DNA of 64,000 nt from JAIBAJ01 sp965284645 (GCA_965284645.1 OZ260106.1:1240001-1304000), one strand, 5' to 3'; shown: positions 25,973 to 34,749, numbered from the stretch's first letter. A program made the numbers and translations. The notes: a model not told the origin generated them from the sequence alone.

Positions 25973-26467
25973 ATGACGAAAGTAGGTTTAATTTCAGATA
26001 CACATGGGTTTGTAGATCCGGCAGTTTTCAAACATTTTGCCAACTGCGATGAAATATGGCATGCAGGCGACATTGGAACACTTTCGGTGGTGGACGCCCT
26101 GCAAGCCTTCAAACCCCTGCGGATTGTGACTGGAAATATTGATGGACAAGAATTTAGATCCTTCCTGCCAGCGAATTTGCAGTTTGAACTGGAAGGGGTA
26201 AAAGTGGCCATAACCCATATCGGGGGTTATCCGGGAAATTATTCTCCAACCGCCAAAAAACTGATCGAAGCCTACCAACCCAACTTGTTTATTTGTGGGC
26301 ATTCCCATATTCTAAAGGTGATGTATGATGCTAAAAACCAATTGCTTCATATGAATCCCGGGGCAGCAGGTAACCATGGCTGGCACAAAGTTAAAACCCT
26401 ACTGCGGTTTAATCTTTCGGAGGGGAAAGTGTCGGAACTTGAGATCATAGAAATAAAAAGAAGCTGA
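25973..26467 (+). CDS. YfcE/MJ0936-type metallophosphoesterase
   Basis: A 164-residue calcineurin-like phosphodiesterase. Metal-binding motifs in order: GLISDTHG (D-x-H), DEIWHAGDIG (GD), TGNID (GN; usually GNCD), ITHIGGYPG, and ICGHSHILKVM (GHSH). It is a minimal single-domain phosphodiesterase, like E. coli YfcE or MJ0936, acting on small phosphodiesters; the cellular substrate is unknown. ATG at 25973 is preferred to an upstream TTG that would overlap pyrF. Divergent from pyrF, with no room for a private promoter. Confidence 0.9.
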   Translation: MTKVGLISDTHGFVDPAVFKHFANCDEIWHAGDIGTLSVVDALQAFKPLRIVTGNIDGQEFRSFLPANLQFELEGVKVAITHIGGYPGNYSPTAKKLIEAYQPNLFICGHSHILKVMYDAKNQLLHMNPGAAGNHGWHKVKTLLRFNLSEGKVSELEIIEIKRS

Positions 26468-26536
26468 GTTTTTACTCTAAAATCATAAAATTTATGGCTG
26501 ATTGTCGAAAAACAGGCATTTAATCGCTTTTTTCCT

Positions 26537-26544
26537 TACTTTCG
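26537..26544 (+). promoter_or_regulatory. -7 element before the OmpA-like protein gene
   Basis: TACTTTCG, followed by TTGCCC, lies 28 bp before the ATG at 26565. The same TAnTTTYG-TYGCCC neighbourhood recurs at 32248 and 39346. No convincing -33 element was seen. Confidence 0.5.
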
Positions 26545-26564
26545 TTGCCCTTTTTTGAATACTC

Positions 26565-28412
26565 ATGCGAATGAAGAAACTGTACGCCTTTTTAGCTTTA
26601 CTATGTATGGCTGTTTATTCTTTTGCCCAACAATCTCCTACCCAGGTTGAACCAGCAAAGAATGAGGTTAAAGCGGCGGAAAAGCCAGCTAGAATTAAGA
26701 AAGTCCGCACCAAAAACGGCAACTTAATATCCAAATACGAATTTAGACCAAGGATATTTGTTGGAGGTGGATTAATGAAATCCTTTGGTGAGGTTGTAGA
26801 TATTCAAGAACCTGGTATCCACTGGTTAGGAAATCGTTATGCCTTTGATGCCGGACTTACCCTAAACCTTTCCAATAGTTTTGATTTGAACCTTTCTTAC
26901 ATGCGTGGTCAACTCAGCGGTAACGAAAACAAACAAGGCCTGCACCGTAACTTCCAAACAAAATTTCAAAATTTCCAGTTAGACTTTACCTATAACTTCT
27001 TCGGCGCCTTTGGAAGGCCAACTACTTTCTACCCCTACATTATGGCTGGTGCTGCTTTTATGCAATACGATGTGTACCAAGATTTGTATGGCGAAAATGG
27101 TTACAAATACTATTATTGGTCGAATGGCGAAATTTACAATACACCCGAAGGTCAAGCTGCTGCCCGAAATCCTTACGTTCGCGACTTTACCTATGAAACC
27201 CGAGCGTATTCAGGCACCAAAACAACCTTGGCCATTCCTTTAGGGCTTGGTTTTGGATTTAACATCTCTAAAAAGATCGCACTTAAAGTTGGTTCTCAGT
27301 ATTACCTGACCTTCACCGACGATATGGATGCTGATAATCTGAATGTAGATCAATCATACGTTGATAATTCGGGTTTGGATAAAAGGAAAAATGGCAACGA
27401 TGGCTATTTGTACACCTATGCTAAAATCTCCTACAACTTCTTTCCCTTCAAGGATAAGCCAAAATTGGGTGAAGCACCGGCTGTTTATTTTGCCGATTTC
27501 GGTTTCATGAATACCGAAGATGCTGACCAAGATGGTGTAATCGATTTGTACGATAAATGTTTAGGCACCCCAAAACTAATCGCAGTGGATGCTTATGGCT
27601 GTCCGTTGGACGACGACCAAGATGGTATTCCGAACTATATGGACAAGGAAACCAATACTAGCAAACAATTTGTTACTGACATATATGGTAAAGCTATTGA
27701 CCAAAACAATATTTCAATCGGTGCAAAGGATACCAGCTCTTACCTCAGAAAAGATGTAACCGAAGAGTTGATTATGCGTCCTGCCGGTGGTACAGATAAT
27801 ACTAAATTTACGGTGCATGTTGGAACCTATGGTAAAAACATGTCGAACCGCATGATGATTAAACTGAATTCGATCGAAGGATTGGTTGAAACCAAAATCA
27901 ATGATAGTTTGACAGTTTATACCATCGGAAACTACAGCGATTTTAAACAAGCCGAAGCCCGTCAAAACCAATTATTGGAAGCTGGTTACGACCAAGCATT
28001 CAGTGTAAATGAAAAGAAATTGACGAAGGTTTCCACAGATTTGGTGAAACTTTCAAACTCCCCTACCGAATTTACCGACAGACGAAAAGAAATAAACGAT
28101 TCTTTGGAAAGAGAAAGAAACAAACCAAAAGTAGATGTGTTACTGTTTAAAGTGGAATTGACCGAATACCGTTTGCGTATCGGATTGGAGAAAATCGCTC
28201 CTTTGATTGCCATTTATGGTGTGGAAATGCATACTACAACCGGTGGCTTGAAAAAGTATACCATCGGTGGATTTAAAACGCCTGAAGAAGCTGAGAAATT
28301 AAGAGAAGAAGTAATAAAATTAGGCTTGAAGGACGCAAAAACGGCCGCTTATCTCAATGATTTGTTCATTGAAATGGATGAAGCTATGAAACTTTACAAA
28401 GCTCCAAAATAG
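26565..28412 (+). CDS. Outer-membrane barrel protein with TSP3 calcium repeats and SPOR-like C-terminus
   Basis: A 615-residue exported protein; the signal peptide ends YSFAQ. Residues about 55-310 are an eight-strand OmpA-like barrel (FRPRIFVGGGLMKSFG...KISYNFFPF). Residues about 320-365 are thrombospondin type 3-like calcium loops: DADQDGVIDLYDKCLGTP and DDDQDGIPNYMDKE. In place of the usual OmpA peptidoglycan domain, the C-terminal 250 residues have two SPOR-like units (YTIGNYSDFKQAEARQNQLLEAGY and KYTIGGFKTPEEAEKLREEVIKLG). A link between outer membrane and denuded peptidoglycan is suggested. It precedes a small exported protein by 6 bp. Confidence 0.83.
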   Translation: MRMKKLYAFLALLCMAVYSFAQQSPTQVEPAKNEVKAAEKPARIKKVRTKNGNLISKYEFRPRIFVGGGLMKSFGEVVDIQEPGIHWLGNRYAFDAGLTLNLSNSFDLNLSYMRGQLSGNENKQGLHRNFQTKFQNFQLDFTYNFFGAFGRPTTFYPYIMAGAAFMQYDVYQDLYGENGYKYYYWSNGEIYNTPEGQAAARNPYVRDFTYETRAYSGTKTTLAIPLGLGFGFNISKKIALKVGSQYYLTFTDDMDADNLNVDQSYVDNSGLDKRKNGNDGYLYTYAKISYNFFPFKDKPKLGEAPAVYFADFGFMNTEDADQDGVIDLYDKCLGTPKLIAVDAYGCPLDDDQDGIPNYMDKETNTSKQFVTDIYGKAIDQNNISIGAKDTSSYLRKDVTEELIMRPAGGTDNTKFTVHVGTYGKNMSNRMMIKLNSIEGLVETKINDSLTVYTIGNYSDFKQAEARQNQLLEAGYDQAFSVNEKKLTKVSTDLVKLSNSPTEFTDRRKEINDSLERERNKPKVDVLLFKVELTEYRLRIGLEKIAPLIAIYGVEMHTTTGGLKKYTIGGFKTPEEAEKLREEVIKLGLKDAKTAAYLNDLFIEMDEAMKLYKAPK

Positions 28413-28418
28413 CATCAC

Positions 28419-28757
28419 ATGCTTGCCTTGCTTTCATCGGTTTTGCTTGGTTTTGGCCTCCATTTTGGCCAGCTTCAGGAAAATCCTAAACAATCGGCTC
28501 CAAACCAAAAATCTAAGAAGGAAAATACCGAGCAAAAGGCTTCTGAACCTGGTCCTGCCAGTACTACTGTAAAAACAGAACAGCAAGGAGCGAATCAGAA
28601 TCCCAATGCCAAAGCTCCTGTAAAAGGCTCGAATACGGCTTCGGACCCCTCGGTTGACAAGCTAAAAGGCACCAAAAGGGTGGATTTGGATCGTATAGGT
28701 GCGTCTCGCCAAAATAAAACTGCTGTACCCGTTAAAGCCGTTAATTTTACGAAATAA
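28419..28757 (+). CDS. Small low-complexity exported protein
   Basis: A 112-residue protein with a hydrophobic N-terminus (MLALLSSVLLGFGLHFGQ). The rest is a disordered, Gln/Asn/Lys/Pro/Ser-rich region (KSKKENTEQKASEPGP...). No domain is recognised. It follows the barrel/TSP3 gene by 6 bp, so co-transcription is likely. It could be a periplasmic linker or a spurious call; the signal-peptide-like start and position support it. Confidence 0.5.
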   Translation: MLALLSSVLLGFGLHFGQLQENPKQSAPNQKSKKENTEQKASEPGPASTTVKTEQQGANQNPNAKAPVKGSNTASDPSVDKLKGTKRVDLDRIGASRQNKTAVPVKAVNFTK

Positions 28758-28817
28758 GGACAAGTAGGCCCAAAGGACAAAGCTATCACATCGTAACTTT
28801 AGTCTTTTTTCGAGCCT

Positions 28818-28976
28818 TATTTGGCGGGTCCCTTCCGCCACAAATAGTTGCAATTTTTTTGAGCCTTTGTGCTGGGCGGTCGGGTCGGGCTATCCGTTGC
28901 AAGTCCTCGTCCAGCCTGCTGCGCTACGGCTGTCCTGTGGGCTTTCCACTGCTATCCCTTCCCGGGGTGCTTCGAA
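28818..28976 (+). repeat. Structured dispersed repeat (SDR), copy D
   Basis: Starts ATTTGGCGGGTCCC. Main stem CCTTCCGCC (28831-28839) with GGCGGTCGG (28875-28883), 7 of 9 paired. Second stem CAGCC (28912-28916) with GGCTG (28928-28932). It continues through CCTGTGGGCTTTCC to CTATCCCTTCCCGGG. It lies in the 376-bp gap between the convergent small exported gene and metK. The remaining bases up to the metK terminator show nothing else recognised. Confidence 0.85.
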
Positions 28977-29082
28977 CAAAGTTTAGCAAGACATTAAGCC
29001 TTTGCTCTCGTATTGGCTTTTGCTACGTTTAATACGAAATACGGAGTGCATTTGGGATTAAATTACTATTTACAAAACCAAT

Positions 29083-29118
29083 AAAAAAGGCCTACCTTCA
29101 TGGAAAGTAGGCCTTTAC
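29083..29118 (-). terminator. metK intrinsic terminator
   Basis: AAAGGCCTAC (29086-29095) pairs perfectly with GTAGGCCTTT (29107-29116). On the minus strand it is followed by T residues, 16 bp past the metK stop. Confidence 0.9.
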
Positions 29119-29133
29119 ATTAAAATGTATCGA

Positions 29134-30444
29134 TTATTTTTTTGCTTTAGCCTTTGCAGCAGGTTTCGCTGGAGCTTTGGCAGTTACTTTTTTGTCTAAT
29201 CCAAATGCCTTTTTGATAGCGTCAACGTAGTCTAACTTCTCCCAAGAGAAAAGCTCAACTTTAACCTTCTTCACTTTACCATCTGGCGATTTGAATTCTT
29301 TGGTTACAACTTCATTTTGTCTTCCCATGTGACCATATGCAGCGGTTTCACTGTAAATTGGCGTGCGAAGTTTGAAACGTTGTTCGATAAAGTAAGGACG
29401 CATATCGAATAGTTTTTCAACCAATTTTCCAATTTCACCATCACTTAATCCCACTTTAGCTGTACCAAAGGTGTTTACGTTAATGGACGTTGGATGAGCC
29501 ACACCGATGGCATAAGAAACTTGAACCAATGCTTCTTTAGCTATGCCGGCTGCCACCAAGTTCTTAGCAATGTGACGGGTAGCGTATGCTGCTGAGCGGT
29601 CAACTTTAGAAGGGTCTTTTCCGGAAAATGCACCTCCACCATGCGCTCCTTTTCCGCCATAGGTATCTACAATTATTTTACGACCTGTCAAACCTGTATC
29701 ACCATGCGGACCACCGATTACAAATTTTCCGGTTGGGTTGATATGGTAAGTGATCTTATCGTTGAAAAGCTTGGTATATTTTGGATATTTTGCCTTTACA
29801 CGTGGAATAAGAATGTCGATAATGTCTTTTTTGATTTTAGCCAACATTTTGGCCTCTGCATCAAAATCATCATGTTGGGTTGAAACAACAATAGTATCGA
29901 TACGAACCGGAACATTGTTGTCATCATATTCCAAGGTAACTTGGCTTTTTGCATCAGGTCTTAGGTATTTAATTTGTTTGTTCTCTCTGCGCAAGGCGGC
30001 TAGTTCAATCAAAATTTTGTGCGAAAGATCCAAGGCCAAAGGCATGTAATTGTCGGTTTCTTCGGTAGCATATCCAAACATCATTCCTTGGTCACCTGCG
30101 CCTTGGTCTTCTTTCTTTTTACGGTCCACCCCTTGGTTGATATCAGCACTTTGTTCGTGAATAGCAGAAAGTATACCACAGCTATTAGCTTCAAACATGT
30201 ATTCGCTTTTGGTATATCCAATTTTACGGATTACACCACGAGCAATTTCCTGAACATCCAAGTAGGCTTTAGATTTCACCTCTCCGGCTAAAACTACTTG
30301 TCCAGTTGTAACAAGGGTTTCACAGGCCACTTTGGATTCAGGATCAAAGGCAAGAAAATTATCAATTAGAGCATCCGAAATTTGGTCGGCTACTTTATCT
30401 GGATGTCCTTCAGAAACAGATTCAGACGTAAATAAATAAGGCAT
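29134..30444 (-). CDS. metK: S-adenosylmethionine synthetase
   Basis: A 436-residue enzyme that makes SAM from methionine and ATP. Landmarks are FTSESVSEGHPDKVADQISDALID at the N-terminus, GAGDQGMMFGYATEET (methionine loop), FVIGGPHGDTGLTGRKIIVDTYGG, and GGGAFSGKDPSKVDRSAAYATRHIAKN (P-loop-like and Mg/K sites). Against the usual length of about 385-420 residues there is an extra C-terminal tail rich in Ala and Lys (VTAKAPAKPAAKAKAKK). A -7 element was not clearly seen. It is transcribed alone with a strong terminator. Confidence 0.97.
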   Translation of the reverse strand: MPYLFTSESVSEGHPDKVADQISDALIDNFLAFDPESKVACETLVTTGQVVLAGEVKSKAYLDVQEIARGVIRKIGYTKSEYMFEANSCGILSAIHEQSADINQGVDRKKKEDQGAGDQGMMFGYATEETDNYMPLALDLSHKILIELAALRRENKQIKYLRPDAKSQVTLEYDDNNVPVRIDTIVVSTQHDDFDAEAKMLAKIKKDIIDILIPRVKAKYPKYTKLFNDKITYHINPTGKFVIGGPHGDTGLTGRKIIVDTYGGKGAHGGGAFSGKDPSKVDRSAAYATRHIAKNLVAAGIAKEALVQVSYAIGVAHPTSINVNTFGTAKVGLSDGEIGKLVEKLFDMRPYFIEQRFKLRTPIYSETAAYGHMGRQNEVVTKEFKSPDGKVKKVKVELFSWEKLDYVDAIKKAFGLDKKVTAKAPAKPAAKAKAKK

Positions 30445-30483
30445 ATTTTAATTTTTAAGGAGGGCAAAATTAATCGAATTGGA

Positions 30484-30927
30484 TTATCTTCCATTGATTA
30501 ATTGATTTTCAAGACTAAGTTCCTGAAATGCTGCCTGTTTTTTCATTTCCAATAACCAAGAGAATGCCTCTTCCTGGTTTGAAACAGGCTGTGTGGGTGT
30601 GGCAGGTTTGAAAAAAAGCATAAAGAAATTGAATAGAATTCTCTTTCCTGGATTGTCCACCAAAACGGCATTGGCTAAAGTGTATTTCTGACCTTCTGAC
30701 GATGCAGCAAAAAGTTTAGCTTCCTTATTAATCCTTAAAAAGCCATGGGTTACAATATACATGGGCATTTTCTCGCCTTTCCCTAAATCCTTTACAGCGT
30801 CCCTTACCATCCACATATGATCGAGCTCTACTTCGGCAATCGATTGATCCCAAATAACTTCAATTATTCCGTTAGCATATAGGTTGGCTATGAAGCACAA
30901 TGGAATGCTTCTTTCGGCTATTATCAT
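30484..30927 (-). CDS. Small cytosolic STAS-like protein (DUF7793-type), function unknown
   Basis: A 147-residue soluble protein. The pattern is NGIIEVIWDQSIAEVELDHMWMVRDAVKDLG, then MPMYIVTHGFLRINKEAKLFAASSEGQKYTLANAVLVDNPGKRILFNFFMLFFKPATPTQPVSNQEEAFSWLLEMK. It matches a widespread Bacteroidota family with a STAS-like alpha/beta fold, in which a substrate-poor protein carries NFF...KP-x2-P and EEA-x2-WL motifs. Such proteins are often encoded near sensor kinases. It is upstream of metK on the same strand, 39 bp away. The function is not known. Confidence 0.65.
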   Translation of the reverse strand: MIIAERSIPLCFIANLYANGIIEVIWDQSIAEVELDHMWMVRDAVKDLGKGEKMPMYIVTHGFLRINKEAKLFAASSEGQKYTLANAVLVDNPGKRILFNFFMLFFKPATPTQPVSNQEEAFSWLLEMKKQAAFQELSLENQLINGR

Positions 30928-31165
30928 GGCTTGTGTAAAGTGTTTTCCCTGGGGTTTTTGGTTTCGGCTTTACGTAGTGCAAAAATACTAGTAAGTAGGT
31001 ATTGAATTGGCTAATTAGATTAACAACCAAAAATTGATTCCTAGAATCCAATAGGAGGGAATAAAGGGATATTTTTTTTGGATAAAAATTTTAATAATTA
31101 ATTCCTAGAAGGCTTAATTTGGGTATAGAAAGCCAGAACATTAACCATTTTCCACTTTTTGTTTG

Positions 31166-31332
31166 ACCCAAATTAATCAAAAGGGGGATTTAATAATCCG
31201 AACTACTTGATTTGGTTGGGTTTACCCCTTCCGAAGAAATTTAGAGATTCCAGTTCTTATCAATTTAGCAAAAAAATTGTTTTACAACTAGTTAATCGTT
31301 CATGTATTTCTTGTGCGTAATCTGGGTTTAAA
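31166..31332. repeat. Dispersed 168-bp repeat, copy 2, reaching into the permease gene
   Basis: Aligns nearly base for base with 3541-3708: it opens ACCCAAATTAATCAA, then TTGATTTGGTTGGGTTTACCCC, CCGAAGAAATT, TTATCAATTT, TTACAACTAGTTAATCGTT and ends TGCGTAATCTGGGTTTAAA. The last 33 bp lie inside the permease reading frame. The inner hairpins are weaker than in copy 1. The rest of the 372-bp gap (30928-31165) holds only AT-rich DNA with no gene seen. Confidence 0.8.
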
Positions 31333-32169
31333 AGGCAGTGATACAACCAATAATACAAAGAGAGCAGTGGCTAGTTTTAACCATACAGGATCTATTCCTT
31401 GGGCGAGTACAAAAGCCAAAATCAGTCGAAATACCACAGTTCCTATTACGATAAATACTAAGCGCAAAGCCATGGAAGTCTTCCCTAAAAAAGTATAGAA
31501 GGATTCGCCAATTATAACCGAACCTAAACCTGTAATTACAATTCCAACACCCATATTAATATCGGCAAATCCTTGCACCTGTACTACTAAATAGCCGCTT
31601 AAGGCAACCAAGCTATTGGCCAAGCCCAACCCGATTATTTTCATGGTGTCTGAATTGATTCCGTATGCTTTTACCATTTCTGCCGAACTTCCAGTGGCTC
31701 GCATGGCAATACCAAAATCGGTCTTGAGTAAATAAAAGAGTAACCCGGTCAATAGGAATACCACTAGGCCAAGAACTAGTAATTGTTGAATGGTGTTGGA
31801 TTCGTTCGAATTTCCAAACAATAAAGCTGTATCCAACAAGGCTAAATTTGATTTTCCCATAGCCTTTAGGTTTAAGGAATACAGCGACGTCATTACCAAA
31901 ATTCCTGCTAACAAAGCATTGACCTTTAGTTTGGTATGAATTATACCTGTAATGCTTCCAGCCAAAAAACCCGCCAATCCACAAAAAAGCATGGCTGAAT
32001 AAGGAGAGTATCCGTCAAGTAATAACAAGGCGGCTAAAGCCCCTCCAAGGGTATAACTTCCGTCTGTTGTAATATCCGGAATATTAAAGATTTTCATGGA
32101 AAAGAAAACCCCAAAACTCAAACCACAACAGGCAAAAGCCAGAATAATTGCAACTAAATAAAAGCTCAT
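31300..32169 (-). CDS. ABC transporter permease (uncharacterised amino-acid type)
   Basis: An ABC permease of 289 residues with eight to nine hydrophobic segments. Recognisable segments are FFSMKIFNIPDITTDGSYTLGGALAA, GSITGIIHTKLKVNALLAGILVMTSLYSLNL, FGIAMRATGSSAEMVKAYGIN (the EAA-like cytoplasmic loop) and FADINMGVGIVITGLGSVIIGE. This layout fits the COG4120/TrpY-like permeases that import amino acids. No ATPase or binding-protein gene is adjacent, so it is an orphan part. The ATG at 32169 is used because the longer frame would cross the promoter of the divergent gene. The final residues, KPRLRTRNT and stop, are encoded by repeat copy 2. Confidence 0.82.
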   Translation of the reverse strand: MSFYLVAIILAFACCGLSFGVFFSMKIFNIPDITTDGSYTLGGALAALLLLDGYSPYSAMLFCGLAGFLAGSITGIIHTKLKVNALLAGILVMTSLYSLNLKAMGKSNLALLDTALLFGNSNESNTIQQLLVLGLVVFLLTGLLFYLLKTDFGIAMRATGSSAEMVKAYGINSDTMKIIGLGLANSLVALSGYLVVQVQGFADINMGVGIVITGLGSVIIGESFYTFLGKTSMALRLVFIVIGTVVFRLILAFVLAQGIDPVWLKLATALFVLLVVSLPFKPRLRTRNT

Positions 32170-32247
32170 AGGCTTACAAAGGTCTAAAACTTTGTGAATA
32201 TTCGAAGCCTCTAAAAAGCATGTCTCAAAAATTCCTTGCTTTTTGGC

Positions 32248-32255
32248 TATTTTCG
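32248..32255 (+). promoter_or_regulatory. -7 element before the small periplasmic protein gene
   Basis: TATTTTCG followed by CCC, 13 bp before the ATG at 32261. It resembles the elements before fabD and lpdA. Confidence 0.45.
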
Positions 32256-32260
32256 CCCTC

Positions 32261-32881
32261 ATGAAACAAAGGTTTCTTTTGGTTCTGCTTTTGGTTTTCT
32301 GTACTTGGCTTCCTTCCAAGGCTCAATTGCCTGTTGCCAACGATTTGGTGGTGGTTTTACATCAAGAAACACTTAATAAACTTTTTGCTGCTCTCGGTGA
32401 AATAAGCGGCACTGAAGAATATGAGGTGCTCTTGATGAAAAAGAAATATACCTGGTTTCTAAGCAATATGCGAATTCAATTGCAAAAGGATTCAGCCGCC
32501 TTTACCACGGATGCCACGGTAGATGCCGGTTTTGGAGTTTATAAAGATCAGGTAATAGGTAAAGTAGCAATCGACTATGATGAAAAGCGAAACAAAATAA
32601 GCGTAAAAGTGGTGGATGCTGTGTTTGAAATCTTTATAAATTTTATGGGCAAACGTTTGGTTATTAAAAGGGTTCAATTGGCGAATTACCTCACCACACC
32701 ATTTACCTTTGAAGGCCCTATGACACTTGAAAACGAAATGACATTTCAAATGCCCGATGGTTCCGAAAAGAAGCTATATATTAAACCAAGTAGGTGTACC
32801 ATTAAGGTTGAGAACGAGAAAATAGTGGTTTCTACTGAAATTGATTTCTTTCACCAAAAGCTCTTCATAAAGAACAAATGA
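32261..32881 (+). CDS. Exported protein of unknown function, coupled to a phosphoglycerol-transferase-like gene
   Basis: A 206-residue protein. Signal peptide: MKQRFLLVLLLVFCTWLPSKAQ. The mature part is beta-rich (LPVANDLVVVLHQETLNKLF..., TWFLSNMRIQLQKDSAAFTTDATVDAGFG, ...MTLENEMTFQMPDG). It resembles a periplasmic lipid- or glycan-interacting fold, but no family is recognised. The stop overlaps the next gene by 4 bp (ATGA), so the two are translated together. A role in the same envelope polymer pathway is inferred. Confidence 0.72.
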   Translation: MKQRFLLVLLLVFCTWLPSKAQLPVANDLVVVLHQETLNKLFAALGEISGTEEYEVLLMKKKYTWFLSNMRIQLQKDSAAFTTDATVDAGFGVYKDQVIGKVAIDYDEKRNKISVKVVDAVFEIFINFMGKRLVIKRVQLANYLTTPFTFEGPMTLENEMTFQMPDGSEKKLYIKPSRCTIKVENEKIVVSTEIDFFHQKLFIKNK

Positions 32882-34725
32882 AAGTAGCTTTCCTCGTTCA
32901 AGGACTAAAATGGTTGGCTTTTTGGCTTCTACTCTTTGGAATTGGCCGTGTATTCTTTTGTGTTATCGTGGCAGCTTTTGGTTTTTATCCACCTTCAGGT
33001 GTTTGGGAGGCCTTTTACCATGCTATTCGCTTGGACATTTCCATGGCCGCTTACTTCCTTTTTTTGCCTTGGTTATTCTTCCTTCCCCTCCAACTGTTTC
33101 GGAAGCCTTGGATAAAAAAGCTCCTGGATACCCTATTCATTATTTTTCTGTTCATAAACGCTTTGGTCACAATCGGCGAAGCTTGCCTTTATACGGAATG
33201 GAAGTCAAAGCTAACAGCCCAGGCCTTAACCTATTTAACTACACCTGATGAGGTGGCCAAATCGGCTAATACGTCGATTACCTTAACTTTTATATTTGGC
33301 AGCTTGGCTTTATTTTCCCTCTCTGTATGGATTTACTTTAGATTAATTCGTTCCAAAACGATTGACCAATGGCCACTTCTTTGGTTTATCCCGCAATGGA
33401 TAGTTGTTGCTGGTTTTTTGCTTTTAGGAGTACGAGGTGGATTCCAAACTTTTCCAATTTCCCGAAGCGATGCGGTGTTTTCTACCAACCCGGTTTTGAA
33501 CGATATTGCAGTGAACCCAACTTGGAATATTGCCAAAGATTGTCTGGAATATGTGGCCAATAACCGCACCAATCCTTACATCGAAATGCCCGACGACCAA
33601 GCCCAAGCTATTGTCGAAAATCTATTCTGGGTGCCCAAGGATACAACATTGTCCATTCTTACCCAGCCTAGGCCCAATGTAGTATTTATTGTGTTGGAAA
33701 GTTGGACAGCCTATGCATCGAAATCATTAGGCGGAGATGATTTTACCCCAAAATTCGATAGCCTGGCTGCCAATGGATTGCTTTTCACCCGCTGTTATTC
33801 CAATGGTTACATCTCTGATCAAGGTGTGCCAGCCATTTTGAGCAGCCAGCCGTGCACCCGCCGCATGAGCCTCATCAACCAAGCCCAAAAGGCCAGAAAA
33901 ATCCCTTGTATCAATGAAGTAATGGCCAAAAATGGTTATGAAACGGGTTTTCTTTTCGGCGGGGATTTAAATTATGGCGATATGAAAAGCTATATTCTGA
34001 GCAAAGGATTTGATGTAGTCTTGGATGAGAAAAATGTTCCCCCAGCCCCTAATAAGGCTAAACTAGGAACCAACGATTGGGAAATGGCCAAGATTGTAAA
34101 TAAACAATTGGCGAATACGAAACCACCATTCTTTGAAGTGTGGTATACCCTTAGTTCTCATTCTCCATTTGATATTCCAGAACCTATTGTGCCACTTACC
34201 AAAGTAGAAAACCCCTATGTAAATTCGATTCGTTTCTCCGACAAAGCTTTGGGCCATTTCTTTGATTTGGCAAAATCTCAAGCCTGGTACAAAAACACCC
34301 TCTTTGTTATTATTGCCGACCATAGCCACTACAATCACCGCGAAATTGAACCCCAAAACATGGAGTACCACCGTATTCCGCTGCTGATGTTTGGAGAAGT
34401 TTTAAAACCTGAATTCAAAGGGAAGAAGTGGGACAAGGTGGTCTCGCAATTGGATGTTACCCCAACTGTACTAAGCCAATTAGGATTCGATAAATCTGCT
34501 TTCAAATGGGGCAAAAACTGTTTTAATCCTTACACAAAACCCTCTGCTTTTTTTACCTTACATTTTGGCTCCGGATTGGTTGAAGAAGAAGGCTATGTTT
34601 CCTTTGCGAAAGAATATGCCTGGCATATGGCAACGGATATTAAAGAGCAAAGCCGCCAAGATACTGTAGCCAAACATGGAAAGGCAATTCAGCAAAGGGT
34701 GTATGATGATTATTTAAAGCGTTAA
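32878..34725 (+). CDS. LTA-synthase family membrane sulfatase-fold transferase
   Basis: A 615-residue protein. Five N-terminal transmembrane helices (about 8-190) are followed by an extracellular sulfatase-fold domain (about 265-575). Metal-site residues lie in VVFIVLESWTAYASKSLGG (E274) and NTLFVIIADHSHYNHRE (D and H). At the nucleophile position, which is usually Thr in the LtaS family, the sequence is GYISDQGVPA with Ser313. A hydroxyl is kept, but substitution is unusual. LFGGDLNYGDMKSYILSKGFD and WYTLSSHSPF are typical. Family members move phosphoglycerol or phosphoethanolamine to envelope polymers; the substrate here is unknown. Confidence 0.88.
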   Translation: MKVAFLVQGLKWLAFWLLLFGIGRVFFCVIVAAFGFYPPSGVWEAFYHAIRLDISMAAYFLFLPWLFFLPLQLFRKPWIKKLLDTLFIIFLFINALVTIGEACLYTEWKSKLTAQALTYLTTPDEVAKSANTSITLTFIFGSLALFSLSVWIYFRLIRSKTIDQWPLLWFIPQWIVVAGFLLLGVRGGFQTFPISRSDAVFSTNPVLNDIAVNPTWNIAKDCLEYVANNRTNPYIEMPDDQAQAIVENLFWVPKDTTLSILTQPRPNVVFIVLESWTAYASKSLGGDDFTPKFDSLAANGLLFTRCYSNGYISDQGVPAILSSQPCTRRMSLINQAQKARKIPCINEVMAKNGYETGFLFGGDLNYGDMKSYILSKGFDVVLDEKNVPPAPNKAKLGTNDWEMAKIVNKQLANTKPPFFEVWYTLSSHSPFDIPEPIVPLTKVENPYVNSIRFSDKALGHFFDLAKSQAWYKNTLFVIIADHSHYNHREIEPQNMEYHRIPLLMFGEVLKPEFKGKKWDKVVSQLDVTPTVLSQLGFDKSAFKWGKNCFNPYTKPSAFFTLHFGSGLVEEEGYVSFAKEYAWHMATDIKEQSRQDTVAKHGKAIQQRVYDDYLKR

Positions 34726-34749
34726 TTCTACCTTCGTCGGCTCGCTTGT

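Noticed and set aside
29641..30291. Antisense frames inside metK
   Set aside because: Shadow frames of a strongly conserved gene; no independent evidence.
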